64,000 bases of DNA from an uncultured Paracoccaceae bacterium (lineage in GTDB: Bacteria > Pseudomonadota > Alphaproteobacteria > Rhodobacterales > Rhodobacteraceae), in the NCBI GenBank assembly GCA_938028765.1, contig CALIZF010000018.1, forward strand, positions 1 to 64,000, written 5' to 3'. Below are positions 25,013 to 35,108 of the stretch, in pieces. Both the position numbers and the translations under genes were made by a program. Position 1 is the stretch's first letter; the number at the start of each line of letters is the position of its first letter. The notes beneath the pieces are model-generated. The model was not told the origin of the DNA. It saw only the letters and a list, made by a program, of their open reading frames with translations, and did no database searches.

Positions 25013-26650
25013 TCAGGGCACCCGCCGGGCGCAGAGGCAGCTGACCGTCAGGCCCGGATCGGCCCGAGCCGCCGCGCGGGCGAGGCGGGCGCGGACATGC
25101 GCCGCCTCGACCGTCTCGCCGCGCCGGTCGAGGCAGGTCATCAGGCCGCGCAGCGCCCAGACGTTGTCGGGGTGGACCTGCGCCCGCGGCAGGTCGCCCG
25201 ACAGGCCGAGGTCCGCGCGATAGACCGCCTCGGCCTCGTCCACATGCCCCTGTTCGAGCAAGAGCGCGCCGAGCGCGTGGCGCGCGGGCTGCATCCAGCC
25301 CCAGGGTTCGTCGTAGGGCAACGCATCGTCGCGCCGCACCGCTTCGCGCAGGTGGTCGAAGGCGGCAGCGAAGCGGCCTTCGCGATAGGCGATCTCGCCC
25401 GCGATCATCGCCTCGGCGACGGCCAGAAGGTCGGTGCAGCGGTTGTTGTGCAGAAGCCGCGTGGGCGGGACGCGGCTCAGGGCGGCATGGAACGCGGTCT
25501 CGGCCGCCTTTGCCGCGTCCACCTCGCCGAGTGCGGCATGGCCGACCGCGCGGGCGTAGAGCGTCAGCGCGGTGCCCACGCGGAAGAGGTCGCGGTCCGC
25601 CGGCAGGGGGGCTGCCACGGCCTCGTCCCACCGGCCGAAGCGCACGTGCACGTGCGGCAGCAGCGCGAAATAGCTTTCGAAGTAGTCCGCCATCGGCGGG
25701 CTTTCGATGCGCAGGAAGGCCTCGGGCACGGTCGCCGTCAGCCCCAGAGCGGCGTCCCGGGCGGGCGCGAAGCGGCCCAGCATCATCGCGGCGTAGCAGG
25801 CGAAGTGGTAGTTGTGGATGCGGTAGCCGGTGTAGAAATCCATCCGCCCGGCGCGATCGGCATAGGCCTCGTCCGCCGCGATGGCCGCAAGGTTCCAGTC
25901 CAGCGCTGCGGCCCAGTCGCCCGTCAGCACGTCGATATGCGTCGGCATGTGGACGAGGTGCCCGAGGCCGGGGGCAAGCCGGCGCAGCCGGTCGGCCTGC
26001 GGCAGGGCGGCCTCGGGTTCGGCCGACATCTCCATCAGGTGCACCCAGAGGTGCAGGAGGCCGGGGTGATCCCAGGCACCGGGATCGTCACGGAAGGCCT
26101 CGGCCAGCACCGCGCGGGCGCGCAGCGTGTGGGGGCCTGCGGGGGCGGCGGTGCGCGCGTCCCACATCCGCCAGGGTGTCAGCACCATCAGCGCCTCGGC
26201 GAACACCGCGCGCACATCGCGGTCGTCGGGGTAGGCGAGGTGGACCGCCTCCATCGCGGCGGCGAAATCGGCGTCCCACGCCGCCATGTCCGGGCCGGGA
26301 TCGCGCTGCGGGTACCGGCGGGCCAGCGCGCGGATCAGCGCCCGGTCGGGCCCTTCGGGCGGGGCCAGCGCGAGGGCTGCCTGCGCGGCGTCATGGGCTA
26401 CCGCCAGCGCAGCCGCGCGGCCCGCATCATCGTAGAGCGGCCAGGGCAGGTTGTAGTTCGGCCCCGCCGCGTAGCCGATCCCCCAGTGCGCCAGCGCGCA
26501 GGCGGGGTCGGCCGCCAGTGCGCGGCGGAAGCAGGCGATCGCCTCGGCGTGGTTGTAGCCGTAGACATGCGCAAGCCCCTCGTCGAACGCCGCCTGCGCG
26601 GCGGGAACGGGCGAGGCGGGGCGGGAATGGGGGCCGAAGGCTCGGGTCAT
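25013..26650 (-). CDS. TPR-like protein with conserved histidine motifs
   Basis: This 545-residue, probably cytosolic protein is composed of helical tetratricopeptide-like repeats (AIACFRRALAADPACALAHW; AEAVYRADLGLSG). In the middle are conserved histidine-rich motifs, HPGLLHLWVHLMEM and GHLVHMPTHIDVLTGDW, and later HNYHF, typical of a widespread uncharacterised TPR family and possibly metal-binding. The ATG at 26650 is preferred to an upstream GTG. It is convergent with the permease (3' ends four bases apart) and divergent from smpB. No function is known. Confidence 0.8.
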   Translation of the reverse strand: MTRAFGPHSRPASPVPAAQAAFDEGLAHVYGYNHAEAIACFRRALAADPACALAHWGIGYAAGPNYNLPWPLYDDAGRAAALAVAHDAAQAALALAPPEGPDRALIRALARRYPQRDPGPDMAAWDADFAAAMEAVHLAYPDDRDVRAVFAEALMVLTPWRMWDARTAAPAGPHTLRARAVLAEAFRDDPGAWDHPGLLHLWVHLMEMSAEPEAALPQADRLRRLAPGLGHLVHMPTHIDVLTGDWAAALDWNLAAIAADEAYADRAGRMDFYTGYRIHNYHFACYAAMMLGRFAPARDAALGLTATVPEAFLRIESPPMADYFESYFALLPHVHVRFGRWDEAVAAPLPADRDLFRVGTALTLYARAVGHAALGEVDAAKAAETAFHAALSRVPPTRLLHNNRCTDLLAVAEAMIAGEIAYREGRFAAAFDHLREAVRRDDALPYDEPWGWMQPARHALGALLLEQGHVDEAEAVYRADLGLSGDLPRAQVHPDNVWALRGLMTCLDRRGETVEAAHVRARLARAAARADPGLTVSCLCARRVP

Positions 26651-26699
26651 CGTCGGGCTTCTGGACAGGGACGGCGCGGGCACCTAGATCGCGGCGATC

Positions 26700-27170
26700 A
26701 TGGCACAGAAATCCGACCCGAATTCCAGACTGATCGCCGAGAACCGGCGAGCACGGTTCGACTACCACATCGAGGACGACCTCGAGGCGGGCATCGTCCT
26801 GACGGGGTCCGAGGTCAAGGCGTTGCGCACCGGCCAGTCGAACATCGCCGATAGCTATGCCAGCGTCGAGGGGGGCGAGCTGTGGCTGATCAACGGCTAT
26901 ATCGCCGCGCTGAAGCAGGCGGGGGTGTTCGGCCACGAGGAACGGCGCAAGCGCAAGCTGCTGGTCAACCGGCGCGAGCTTGCGCGGCTGTGGAACGCCA
27001 CGCAGCGCGAAGGGATGACCGTCGTTCCCCTGACGATGTATTTCAACGACAAGGGGCGGGTGAAGCTGAAGCTGGGCATCGCCAAGGGCAAGAAGGCTGC
27101 GGACAAGCGCGAGACCGAGGCCAAGCGCGACTGGCAGCGGCAGAAGGCGCGCCTGCTGAAGCAGGGCTAG
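26700..27170 (+). CDS. smpB: SsrA-binding protein SmpB
   Basis: SmpB binds tmRNA and brings it to stalled ribosomes for trans-translation. The 156-residue protein shows the typical [20 protein letters not shown] and [14 protein letters not shown], and the basic C-terminal tail that enters the mRNA channel ([15 protein letters not shown]). The tmRNA gene (ssrA) is not recognised in the window. Confidence 0.97.
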   Translation: MAQKSDPNSRLIAENRRARFDYHIEDDLEAGIVLTGSEVKALRTGQSNIADSYASVEGGELWLINGYIAALKQAGVFGHEERRKRKLLVNRRELARLWNATQREGMTVVPLTMYFNDKGRVKLKLGIAKGKKAADKRETEAKRDWQRQKARLLKQG

Positions 27171-27293
27171 GCCGGAAGCGCCCGCGCGGCCTGGCCGGTT
27201 GCGCCGCCTGCGCGCCGCCCGGAGCGGGACTGCGCAAGCCGCCGACCGCGCCGCCCCCTCGCCCTCGAGGGCGGAAGCGGTTAGGGAAAACCG

Positions 27294-27800
27294 ATGGACG
27301 ACGCCGATCCAGACCTTCGGCCTGATCCCGACCGGGTGATCCTGCGGCTGGCAGCGCAGCCTGCGCGCCGTCTTGCGGGTTCCGCGATGATCGCCGCGCT
27401 GGCGGCGATCCTGCTGTGGATCGCCGCCGCGCATCCGCCCGCGTCGTTCGGCTGGCGGCTGTTCCTCGCCGCGGCGGGCGCAGGGGCCCTGTGGCTGGCG
27501 CTGCGGCTGTGGCAGGCCACGGCGCCCGCGCTCGAGCTGACCGGGCGGGAACTGCGCGAGGCCGGGGGGCGGCGGCTCGCGCTGGTGGCCGACATCCGGG
27601 GCGTCAGCCGCGGGGCCTTCGCGCTGAAGCCGTCGAACGGCTTCACGCTGCTGCTGGCCGAACCGGGGCCGGCGGTCTGGGCGCCGGGCCTGTGGTGGCG
27701 AATCGGCCGGCGGGTCGGGGTGGGTGGCGTCACCGGCCGCCACGACACGCGCATGATGGCCGAGGCGATCAGCCTCGCCGTCGCCCGCGCCGGCGGCTGA
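27294..27800 (+). CDS. Membrane protein of unknown function
   Basis: This 168-residue protein has a polar N-terminus, two membrane helices (about 30-46 and 52-72) and a C-terminal PH-like-looking soluble part (LTGRELREAGGRRLALVADI; FTLLLAEPGPAVWAPGLWW). It sits about 120 bases downstream of smpB, where a similarly built hypothetical gene is frequent in Rhodobacteraceae. Role unknown. Confidence 0.7.
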   Translation: MDDADPDLRPDPDRVILRLAAQPARRLAGSAMIAALAAILLWIAAAHPPASFGWRLFLAAAGAGALWLALRLWQATAPALELTGRELREAGGRRLALVADIRGVSRGAFALKPSNGFTLLLAEPGPAVWAPGLWWRIGRRVGVGGVTGRHDTRMMAEAISLAVARAGG

Positions 27801-27818
27801 CGCAGCTCAGCATGCAGC

Positions 27819-28367
27819 TCAGGATGTGAGCGGGATTGGCGACAGCCAGCGGGGCCGCGTGACGGTGAACTCTCCGAAGATCCGCCGGCCGAGGCCGACG
27901 TTGAATACGGGTTCGTATTCGCGCCAGGTTTCGATCACGAGGATGGTGTCGTCGTTGGCCATCAGCGGCAGCCGCGCCCGCATCTGGGCCAGCGTGGCGT
28001 GCGTCAGTTGCGGTGCGCGGGTGGTGTTCGTGGACCGCGACCACAGCACGCGATAGCTGTCGTCCGAGGCGCGATACTGCACGTTGGTGACGCGCATCCA
28101 CGTCGGCTCGGACGTCTGCATCATGTAGCGGAAGACCGCGTGCATCCCGGTGATGTAAGCGGTGTTGATGCCCGTCATCTCGCGCGACAGCGTGTCGGCG
28201 ACCGCGAAGGTCGCCTTCATCTGGGCGTTCTTGCTGCGGAACGTGTCCCAGTAGACGAAGCTCGCCATCAGCGCCCAGATCAGCACCGGCATCACGATCA
28301 CGGTTTCCATCGAGATCGAGCCGCGGGTGTCTGCGGCGAAGCGGCGAAGGACCGCGGGCATCCGCAT
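27819..28367 (-). CDS. TadE/TadG-family minor pilus assembly protein
   Basis: This 182-residue protein has one N-terminal helix preceded by DTRGSISMETVIVMPVL, the glycine-serine-glutamate arrangement of TadE-type minor pilins that are cut at the membrane by TadV-like peptidases. The rest is periplasmic. It follows two related genes on the same strand with a 3-base gap, forming a small pilus operon; the motor and secretin genes of the Tad system are not in this window. Confidence 0.82.
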   Translation of the reverse strand: MRMPAVLRRFAADTRGSISMETVIVMPVLIWALMASFVYWDTFRSKNAQMKATFAVADTLSREMTGINTAYITGMHAVFRYMMQTSEPTWMRVTNVQYRASDDSYRVLWSRSTNTTRAPQLTHATLAQMRARLPLMANDDTILVIETWREYEPVFNVGLGRRIFGEFTVTRPRWLSPIPLTS

Positions 28368-28370
28368 GGC

Positions 28371-28904
28371 TTACCTCGGCTCGTTCACGAAGGAGGACAT
28401 GGCAAGAAGCTGGTAGGCGCCCGATGGGTCCAGCGGCAGGCGCAGGCCGAAGGGCGTGGTCGGGAACAGCGGGTCGAACAGGGCGCAGACGCGGATCAGC
28501 ACCAGTTCGTTCTCGCCGCCCGGGATGAAGGTGGTCGCGGGCTGGATGGCGAGGCTCCGGTCGACGCAGGGTTGCCGTCCGGTCGGCAGCGCCCAGGTCG
28601 CGCGGCTGACGGGCCGCATCTCGATCATCAGGTCGTTCATGCAGTTCGGCATCACCACCGTGCGCGAACAGATGTCCCGCCGCAACTGCGCCGCCGTCGG
28701 GTTGTCGTAGCGGCCGAGGCGCAGGTCGCGCACGGTGATGTCGAGGGCGCGGTCCACCATCGTGTGGCGGACCATCAACATCCCCGCCTCGACCGTGCAC
28801 AGCAGAAGCGTGACGAACAGCGGCACCACCAGCACGACCTCGACGGTCGCACTGCCGTCCTCCCGCATCGCGCGGCGCAAAAACCGCCCGAACCGCCGGA
28901 TCAT
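28371..28904 (-). CDS. TadE-family pilus assembly protein
   Basis: This 177-residue protein has a basic N-terminus, REDGSATVEVVLVVPLF leading into a single membrane helix (about 17-45), and a periplasmic domain with several cysteines (DICSRTVVMPNC, RQPCVDRS) that may form disulfides. The SATVE motif fits TadE-type minor pilins. It overlaps the upstream TadG-like gene by four bases (ATGA), so both are co-translated. Confidence 0.85.
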   Translation of the reverse strand: MIRRFGRFLRRAMREDGSATVEVVLVVPLFVTLLLCTVEAGMLMVRHTMVDRALDITVRDLRLGRYDNPTAAQLRRDICSRTVVMPNCMNDLMIEMRPVSRATWALPTGRQPCVDRSLAIQPATTFIPGGENELVLIRVCALFDPLFPTTPFGLRLPLDPSGAYQLLAMSSFVNEPR

Positions 28905-30556
28905 TGCGTCAACCTCAGTTTCGAGATCTGGCTACGGATCGTGCGGAAGGCTGTCGCGATCTCGAGCCCCTCCACGTCGTAGAAGAGGCCCGGCGAAGCG
29001 CAGTTGCGGATCGCGGTGATGCCGTTCGGCGGCGCCTCGAAGGCGATGCCGAAGATCAGGATGCCGTTGCTCTTCGCCATGGTGCACAGGTCGTTCAGCC
29101 GGGCATCCATCGTCGTCGTCGCGGTGCGGGTGCGGAACGTGTCCATCTGGCTGTTGAACCCGTTGGTCCGCGCCGTGCCGCTGGCGTAGAGCGCCCGGGC
29201 GTAAAGCTGCCAGGCCACCCATTGCACGCGCAGCTGCTGCCACACCTGCACCCAGGTGAGCTGCGTGCTGCCCGCGCTGTTCGAGGCCCAGGGGGTGGAT
29301 TGCCAGGCGCCGCCGCAGGGCTGCGTGCCGCTGGACGACCAGCGGTGCGGCACCCAGTATTCGTTGGAACCCGCGCAGGAGGGCCGGCCGGAGGTGAACC
29401 GGATCGAGTAGTTACCGTCGCCGTTCGAGCGGTAGATGGGCGAGGTGCCGGACTTGAAGGCCGAGTTCACCCGCTCTTCCGGGAAATGCTCGCCGTCCGT
29501 CATCAGAACGACCACCTTCAAAACCTCGGGGTCGTGGTAGTCCAGCGGCCGGCCCGCGAAATGTCCGGGGACCACGCCCGCGGCGACCAGTTCGTTGATC
29601 ACCGGCCGGGTGGCGGGATCGAGCAGGGCGATGCCCCAGCGCAGGCCCGCGTCGATCGAGGTCGCCCCGATGGCCTGCAGGTTCTGAACCTGCGCGCGCA
29701 GCTGCGTGATGTTGTTCGCCACCGGGCGGACGAAGTTGTTGGCGACGGCCGGGCACCAGATGTTTGCCGGGTTCGGTGCCTGCGGCGCGACCCATCCGTT
29801 CGACTGGCTGGTGGACGAGAAGGTGTCGGCCCAGGCCGTCTGCGGCATGGCCAGCGTGCGGCTGAGCTCGATCTGGTTGTAGACGGTGGACGGCATGTCC
29901 ACGCAGTTGACGTTGGCGATGCCGTGCTTGTGCGTGACGTTGTAGCGCGCGGTCAGCGCGGGCCCGATGTTCACCTGCCCGTTGTAGGGCACGATGTTGA
30001 TCGAGATCTTGTTGTCCTGGTCGTCCTCGAGGATCTTCAGGATGAATTCGTCGGCGGCGGCCCGCAGGTTCACGATCCGGCTGGGCGTGTTCTGCATCGA
30101 CCCCGAGATGTCGAGCACGAGGCTGATCTCGACATTGGTGATTCGTTCCTCCGCGCCGCCCGACCCGACCGATTGCAGCCGGTCGATGCCGAACAGCTTC
30201 ATGAAGAAGGTATCGACCGACGTGCGCGTGTTCACCCGGACGTGGCGGTAGTTCAGCCCCTCGTCCACGATCACGCCTTCGAGGTTGGGCTGAAGCCCCT
30301 CCAAGGCGAAGTAGTTCGCAACCACGACGTCGGGGTCGAGGTCCTGGCGCAGCGCTGCGGCGGCCAGAACGGCCCGGTCGGCCGTGTTCTGCACATGGGT
30401 GCGTTCCGCTTCGTGGCGCATCAGGTCCACCGCGAGTCCGCCCGCCATCAGCATGACGACGAAGATCATCAGCCCGAACACGATCATCATGCCGTCCTCG
30501 GACCGGACGAACCGGGACAACAGGCGGCGGAGCTTCAGGACGGAGCGGCGGGTCAT
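28901..30556 (-). CDS. TadG-like pilus assembly protein with von Willebrand A domain
   Basis: This 551-residue protein has an N-terminal transmembrane helix (about 22-43) with the preceding SEDGMM motif, a 'Tad'-like region after it, and a von Willebrand A domain from about residue 143. The metal-ion-dependent adhesion site is intact: D149, S151 and S153 in VLDISGSM, with LMTDGEH-type sequence later. Such proteins are thought to anchor or tip Flp pili and mediate adhesion. It is first in a three-gene operon with two TadE-type genes. Confidence 0.88.
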   Translation of the reverse strand: MTRRSVLKLRRLLSRFVRSEDGMMIVFGLMIFVVMLMAGGLAVDLMRHEAERTHVQNTADRAVLAAAALRQDLDPDVVVANYFALEGLQPNLEGVIVDEGLNYRHVRVNTRTSVDTFFMKLFGIDRLQSVGSGGAEERITNVEISLVLDISGSMQNTPSRIVNLRAAADEFILKILEDDQDNKISINIVPYNGQVNIGPALTARYNVTHKHGIANVNCVDMPSTVYNQIELSRTLAMPQTAWADTFSSTSQSNGWVAPQAPNPANIWCPAVANNFVRPVANNITQLRAQVQNLQAIGATSIDAGLRWGIALLDPATRPVINELVAAGVVPGHFAGRPLDYHDPEVLKVVVLMTDGEHFPEERVNSAFKSGTSPIYRSNGDGNYSIRFTSGRPSCAGSNEYWVPHRWSSSGTQPCGGAWQSTPWASNSAGSTQLTWVQVWQQLRVQWVAWQLYARALYASGTARTNGFNSQMDTFRTRTATTTMDARLNDLCTMAKSNGILIFGIAFEAPPNGITAIRNCASPGLFYDVEGLEIATAFRTIRSQISKLRLTQ

Positions 30557-30862
30557 GGTACGTCACCTCGGGCGCCCGGCGCGACGGAACAGGTCCGCGG
30601 AAAACGGGCAAACCCCACCTAATGAATCACTTGCGGCGGAATTGCGGCGGCGGGGCGTCGTGGGTGCGGGAAATCCGCAGGCGTCCGAAACACTTGCGCG
30701 GTCCGGGCCGGCATTGTTCCGCGGCCGGCGACGCCCCGGACAGCCATGATCCGCCGCCGGGGTGCGCGCGCCGGGCGATTCGCTGGTCCGGGCTTTGCGG
30801 CCCGGCGCAAGCGGCTATGCTGCGCGGCGGGGCCCCATGTCGCGGGCCGCGGGGAGGATGCC
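30557..30862. other. Intergenic region between divergent operons, no gene seen
   Basis: These 306 bases separate the tad-type operon (leftward) from the dehydrogenase gene (rightward). Both must have promoters here, but none close to consensus is evident. GGGGAGG at 30851-30857 serves the dehydrogenase start. The rest is GC-rich with no recognisable RNA or repeat. Confidence 0.35.
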
Positions 30863-32293
<1,431 letters not shown>

Positions 32294-32472
32294 CGGCGGC
32301 CCCCGGCCCGCGCGGCACGCGCGCAGCCGCGGCCGCGTGACGTCCTGCGACGGCGCAGGCTGTTCGGCGGCCAGGCGCGACGGAAAAGCGGCCAGCCGGC
32401 CCTGCACAGGCGTCACAAATCCGTGATAAGCTGAGTCACGAAGGTTCGGTGTTGGAGTGTTGGAGTAGAGCG

Positions 32473-33821
32473 ATGGCGCAGTTCTATGGCGGTCCGGGCG
32501 GCGATCTGTTCGAGGGCACGGACGAAGACGATTTCGCGCGCGGCTTCGGGGCAACGATACGCTCCACGGCCTTCTGGGCTCGGACACGCTCGGGGGCGAT
32601 GAGGGCCGCGATCTGATCTACGGCGGGGCCGGGAACGACGTCCTGACGGGCGGGGCGGGCAACGACCAGCTGTCCGGCGGTGACGGTAACGACGAGCTGG
32701 CTGGCTACGAGGGCGACGATTTCATCGCCGGCAACGACGGCGACGATTCCGTGTTTGGCGGCACCGGCAACGACACGGTTTTCGGCCGCGCCGGACGGGA
32801 CCGGATCTTCGGCAATGACGGCGATGACGTGTTGGACGGCGGCGGGGGCGGGGATTTCCTGCAGGGCGACGAAGGCAACGACCGGCTCTTCGGCGGCGAG
32901 GGCAGGGACCTGCTCTATGGCGGAAGCGGGAATGACGTCATCTACGGCGGCGCCGGAAACGACACCGTGATGGTCGATACCGGGACCGACACCGTCTATG
33001 GCGACGGCGGCAACGATTACATCTACGCGACATCCTTCGCGACGCGCGAACAGGTGTTCTACGGCGGCGATGGCAACGACCAGCTGGAAGGCGGGTTTGC
33101 CGACGATTCGCTGTTTGGCGGCACGGGACGCGACTACCTCTACGGCAACACCGGCGCGGACACGATCGAGGGCGGGGCAGGCGCCGACACGATCGGGGGC
33201 TGGGGCGGCGACGATTCGATCAACGGCGATGACGGCAACGATCTGATCCTCGGCGCCGATGGGCGGGACTTCATCCGGGGCGGCAAGGGGAAGGACACGA
33301 TCAACGGCGGATTTGACAACGACACCATCTTTGGCGGCAACGGCGACGACACGCTGGAGGGCGACGCCGGTTCGGACTTTCTCTATGGCGGGGCCGGCAA
33401 TGACCTGATCCTCGGCAACACACGGGCCGGTTTTTTCCTTAGCGAAGGGAGCTTCCTTGTCGGCGGCGAGGGCAACGACACGCTCGTGTCCGGGGGCGGG
33501 GTCGATATCATGGACGGCGGCGCGGGCAGCGATGTGTTCTTCTTCCAGTTCACGCCGAGTAACAACGGGTTCGACGGCGACGAACGCATCCTGAACTTCA
33601 ATGCGTTCGAGGATGTCATCGCCTTCCGCCCCGGCGATCTCGAAAACCCGACCTTCATCTTCGACGAGGACTTCTCGGGCAAGAAATACGAGATCCGGTT
33701 TGCGGGCGGATATCTCGAGATCGACAAGACCGGGAACGGAGAGGCCGATTTCGTGATCAAAATCCAGCTCAATGCCGGCCTCATCTCCGAGCTGAACTTC
33801 ATCTACAACTTCACGCTGTGA
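32473..33821 (+). pseudogene. RTX calcium-binding repeat protein, frameshifted near codon 25
   Basis: The ATG at 32473 (GGAG at 32462-32465) opens MAQFYGGPGGDLFEGT, which closely parallels the start of the next RTX gene. After codon 25 the frame changes at a run of four G (32548-32551); one extra G would restore GGNDTLHG and the continuous RTX frame to 33821. As it stands translation stops at about codon 47. The downstream frame holds many GGxGxDxLx repeats and an intact C-terminal domain (YNFTL end) suited to type I secretion. Corrected length would be about 449 residues. The change may be a sequencing error in a G-run or a true inactivation. Confidence 0.8.
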
Positions 33822-33913
33822 TGGGGCAGGGTCCGCTCTGATCCGGCGCGCGGGCGGGCGATCCGCCATGAAGGCCGCGCCGGACGGGCACGGGCAACGG
33901 GGAGGGCGAGGGC

Positions 33914-34993
33914 ATGGCGACGTTCAGCGGCGGGCCCGGGGGCGATCTCTTCCCCGGCACCGCCGAGCCCGACCTGGCCGAGGGCCTTGGCGGGGATGAC
34001 ACGCTTCAGGGCGGCACGGGCGGCCCCGACACGCTGTTCGGCGGGGGCGGGGACGACGTCCTGGGCGGCAGCCCCGGCAACGACGCGCTGCACGGCGGTG
34101 CGGGCGACGACCTGCTGGTGGGCCAGCTGGGCAACGACAGCCTCTACGGCGGCGACGGCAGCGATCGGCTCGACGGGGTTGCCGGCGCGAACCTGCTCGA
34201 GGGGGGCGCGGGCGACGACGGGATGTTGGGCGGCGACGGGCCCGACCGGATGTTCGGCGGCGCGGGGCGCGATGGCTTCCAGGCCTTTGGCGGGAACGAT
34301 TCGATCTGGGGCGGCGCGGACGCCGACAGCGCCTACGGCGGGGCGGGGCGCGACGTGCTGCGCGGCGGGGCGGGGAACGATGTCCTGCACGGCGACGACG
34401 AGTTCGGCGATCAGGGCGCCGACCGGCTGTTCGGCGGGGGCGGGGACGACGTCCTGCACGGCCACGGCGGGGCCGACCGGCTGAACGGTGGCCCGGGGGC
34501 CGATGCGCTGCACGGCGGCGCGGACGGCGACGTGGCCGCGGGCGGGGCGGGGGACGACAACCTCTACGGCGGCGACGGCGGCGACCGGCTTCTGGGTCAG
34601 GCCGGCCACGACCGGATCGTGGGCGGGGCGGGCGACGACACCATCGCCGGCGGCGCGGGCGTGGACACGATGGACGGCGGCGCGGGGCGCGATACCTTCC
34701 TCTTCGCCGCGCCGAAGCGGCCGGGCGGCAGCCCCAACGACAGCCCGGCGGCGACGCCCGACACCATCCTGTCGTTCGACGCCGCAGCCGACGTCATCGC
34801 CATCACGGGTCTGCCGCGGGGCATCGTCTTCGTCGGCGGCGATCCCTTCGCGGGCGGCGGTGCCGCACAGGTGCGCCTCGGCGAAGGTCGGCTCTGGGTC
34901 GATATCGACGGCGATGCCGCCGCCGACCTGGCGATATGGGTGCAGATCGCGGGCGCCGATCCCTTCACGGCGGCCAACCTCGTGCTTCTCTGA
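33914..34993 (+). CDS. RTX calcium-binding repeat protein
   Basis: This 359-residue acidic, glycine-rich protein begins MATFSGGPGGDLFPGT and consists of roughly twenty GGxGxDxLx nonapeptides (about 25-265), which form calcium-binding parallel beta rolls. The C-terminal domain (ILSFDAAADVIAITGLP, ending NLVLL) has the appearance of a type I secretion tail. There is no signal peptide. It is a paralogue of the frameshifted gene upstream and shares its start motif. Possible roles are surface layer or adhesin; no enzymatic domain is present. Confidence 0.88.
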   Translation: MATFSGGPGGDLFPGTAEPDLAEGLGGDDTLQGGTGGPDTLFGGGGDDVLGGSPGNDALHGGAGDDLLVGQLGNDSLYGGDGSDRLDGVAGANLLEGGAGDDGMLGGDGPDRMFGGAGRDGFQAFGGNDSIWGGADADSAYGGAGRDVLRGGAGNDVLHGDDEFGDQGADRLFGGGGDDVLHGHGGADRLNGGPGADALHGGADGDVAAGGAGDDNLYGGDGGDRLLGQAGHDRIVGGAGDDTIAGGAGVDTMDGGAGRDTFLFAAPKRPGGSPNDSPAATPDTILSFDAAADVIAITGLPRGIVFVGGDPFAGGGAAQVRLGEGRLWVDIDGDAAADLAIWVQIAGADPFTAANLVLL

Positions 34994-35108
34994 CCCTGCG
35001 CGACCCTCGTCGGATCTCGTCGCGGTGTCGCAGCCTGCGCCCGCGTGTCGCGCGCAGACTTGCCAAGCGTGCCACGGCGGCGTTCTGTCCCTGCGGAAGG
35101 GGAGCAGG

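Noticed and set aside
32680-33821. Short tandem repeats in RTX genes considered as CRISPR or VNTR
   Set aside because: They are degenerate 27-base coding repeats for calcium-binding nonapeptides without spacers; ordinary RTX structure.
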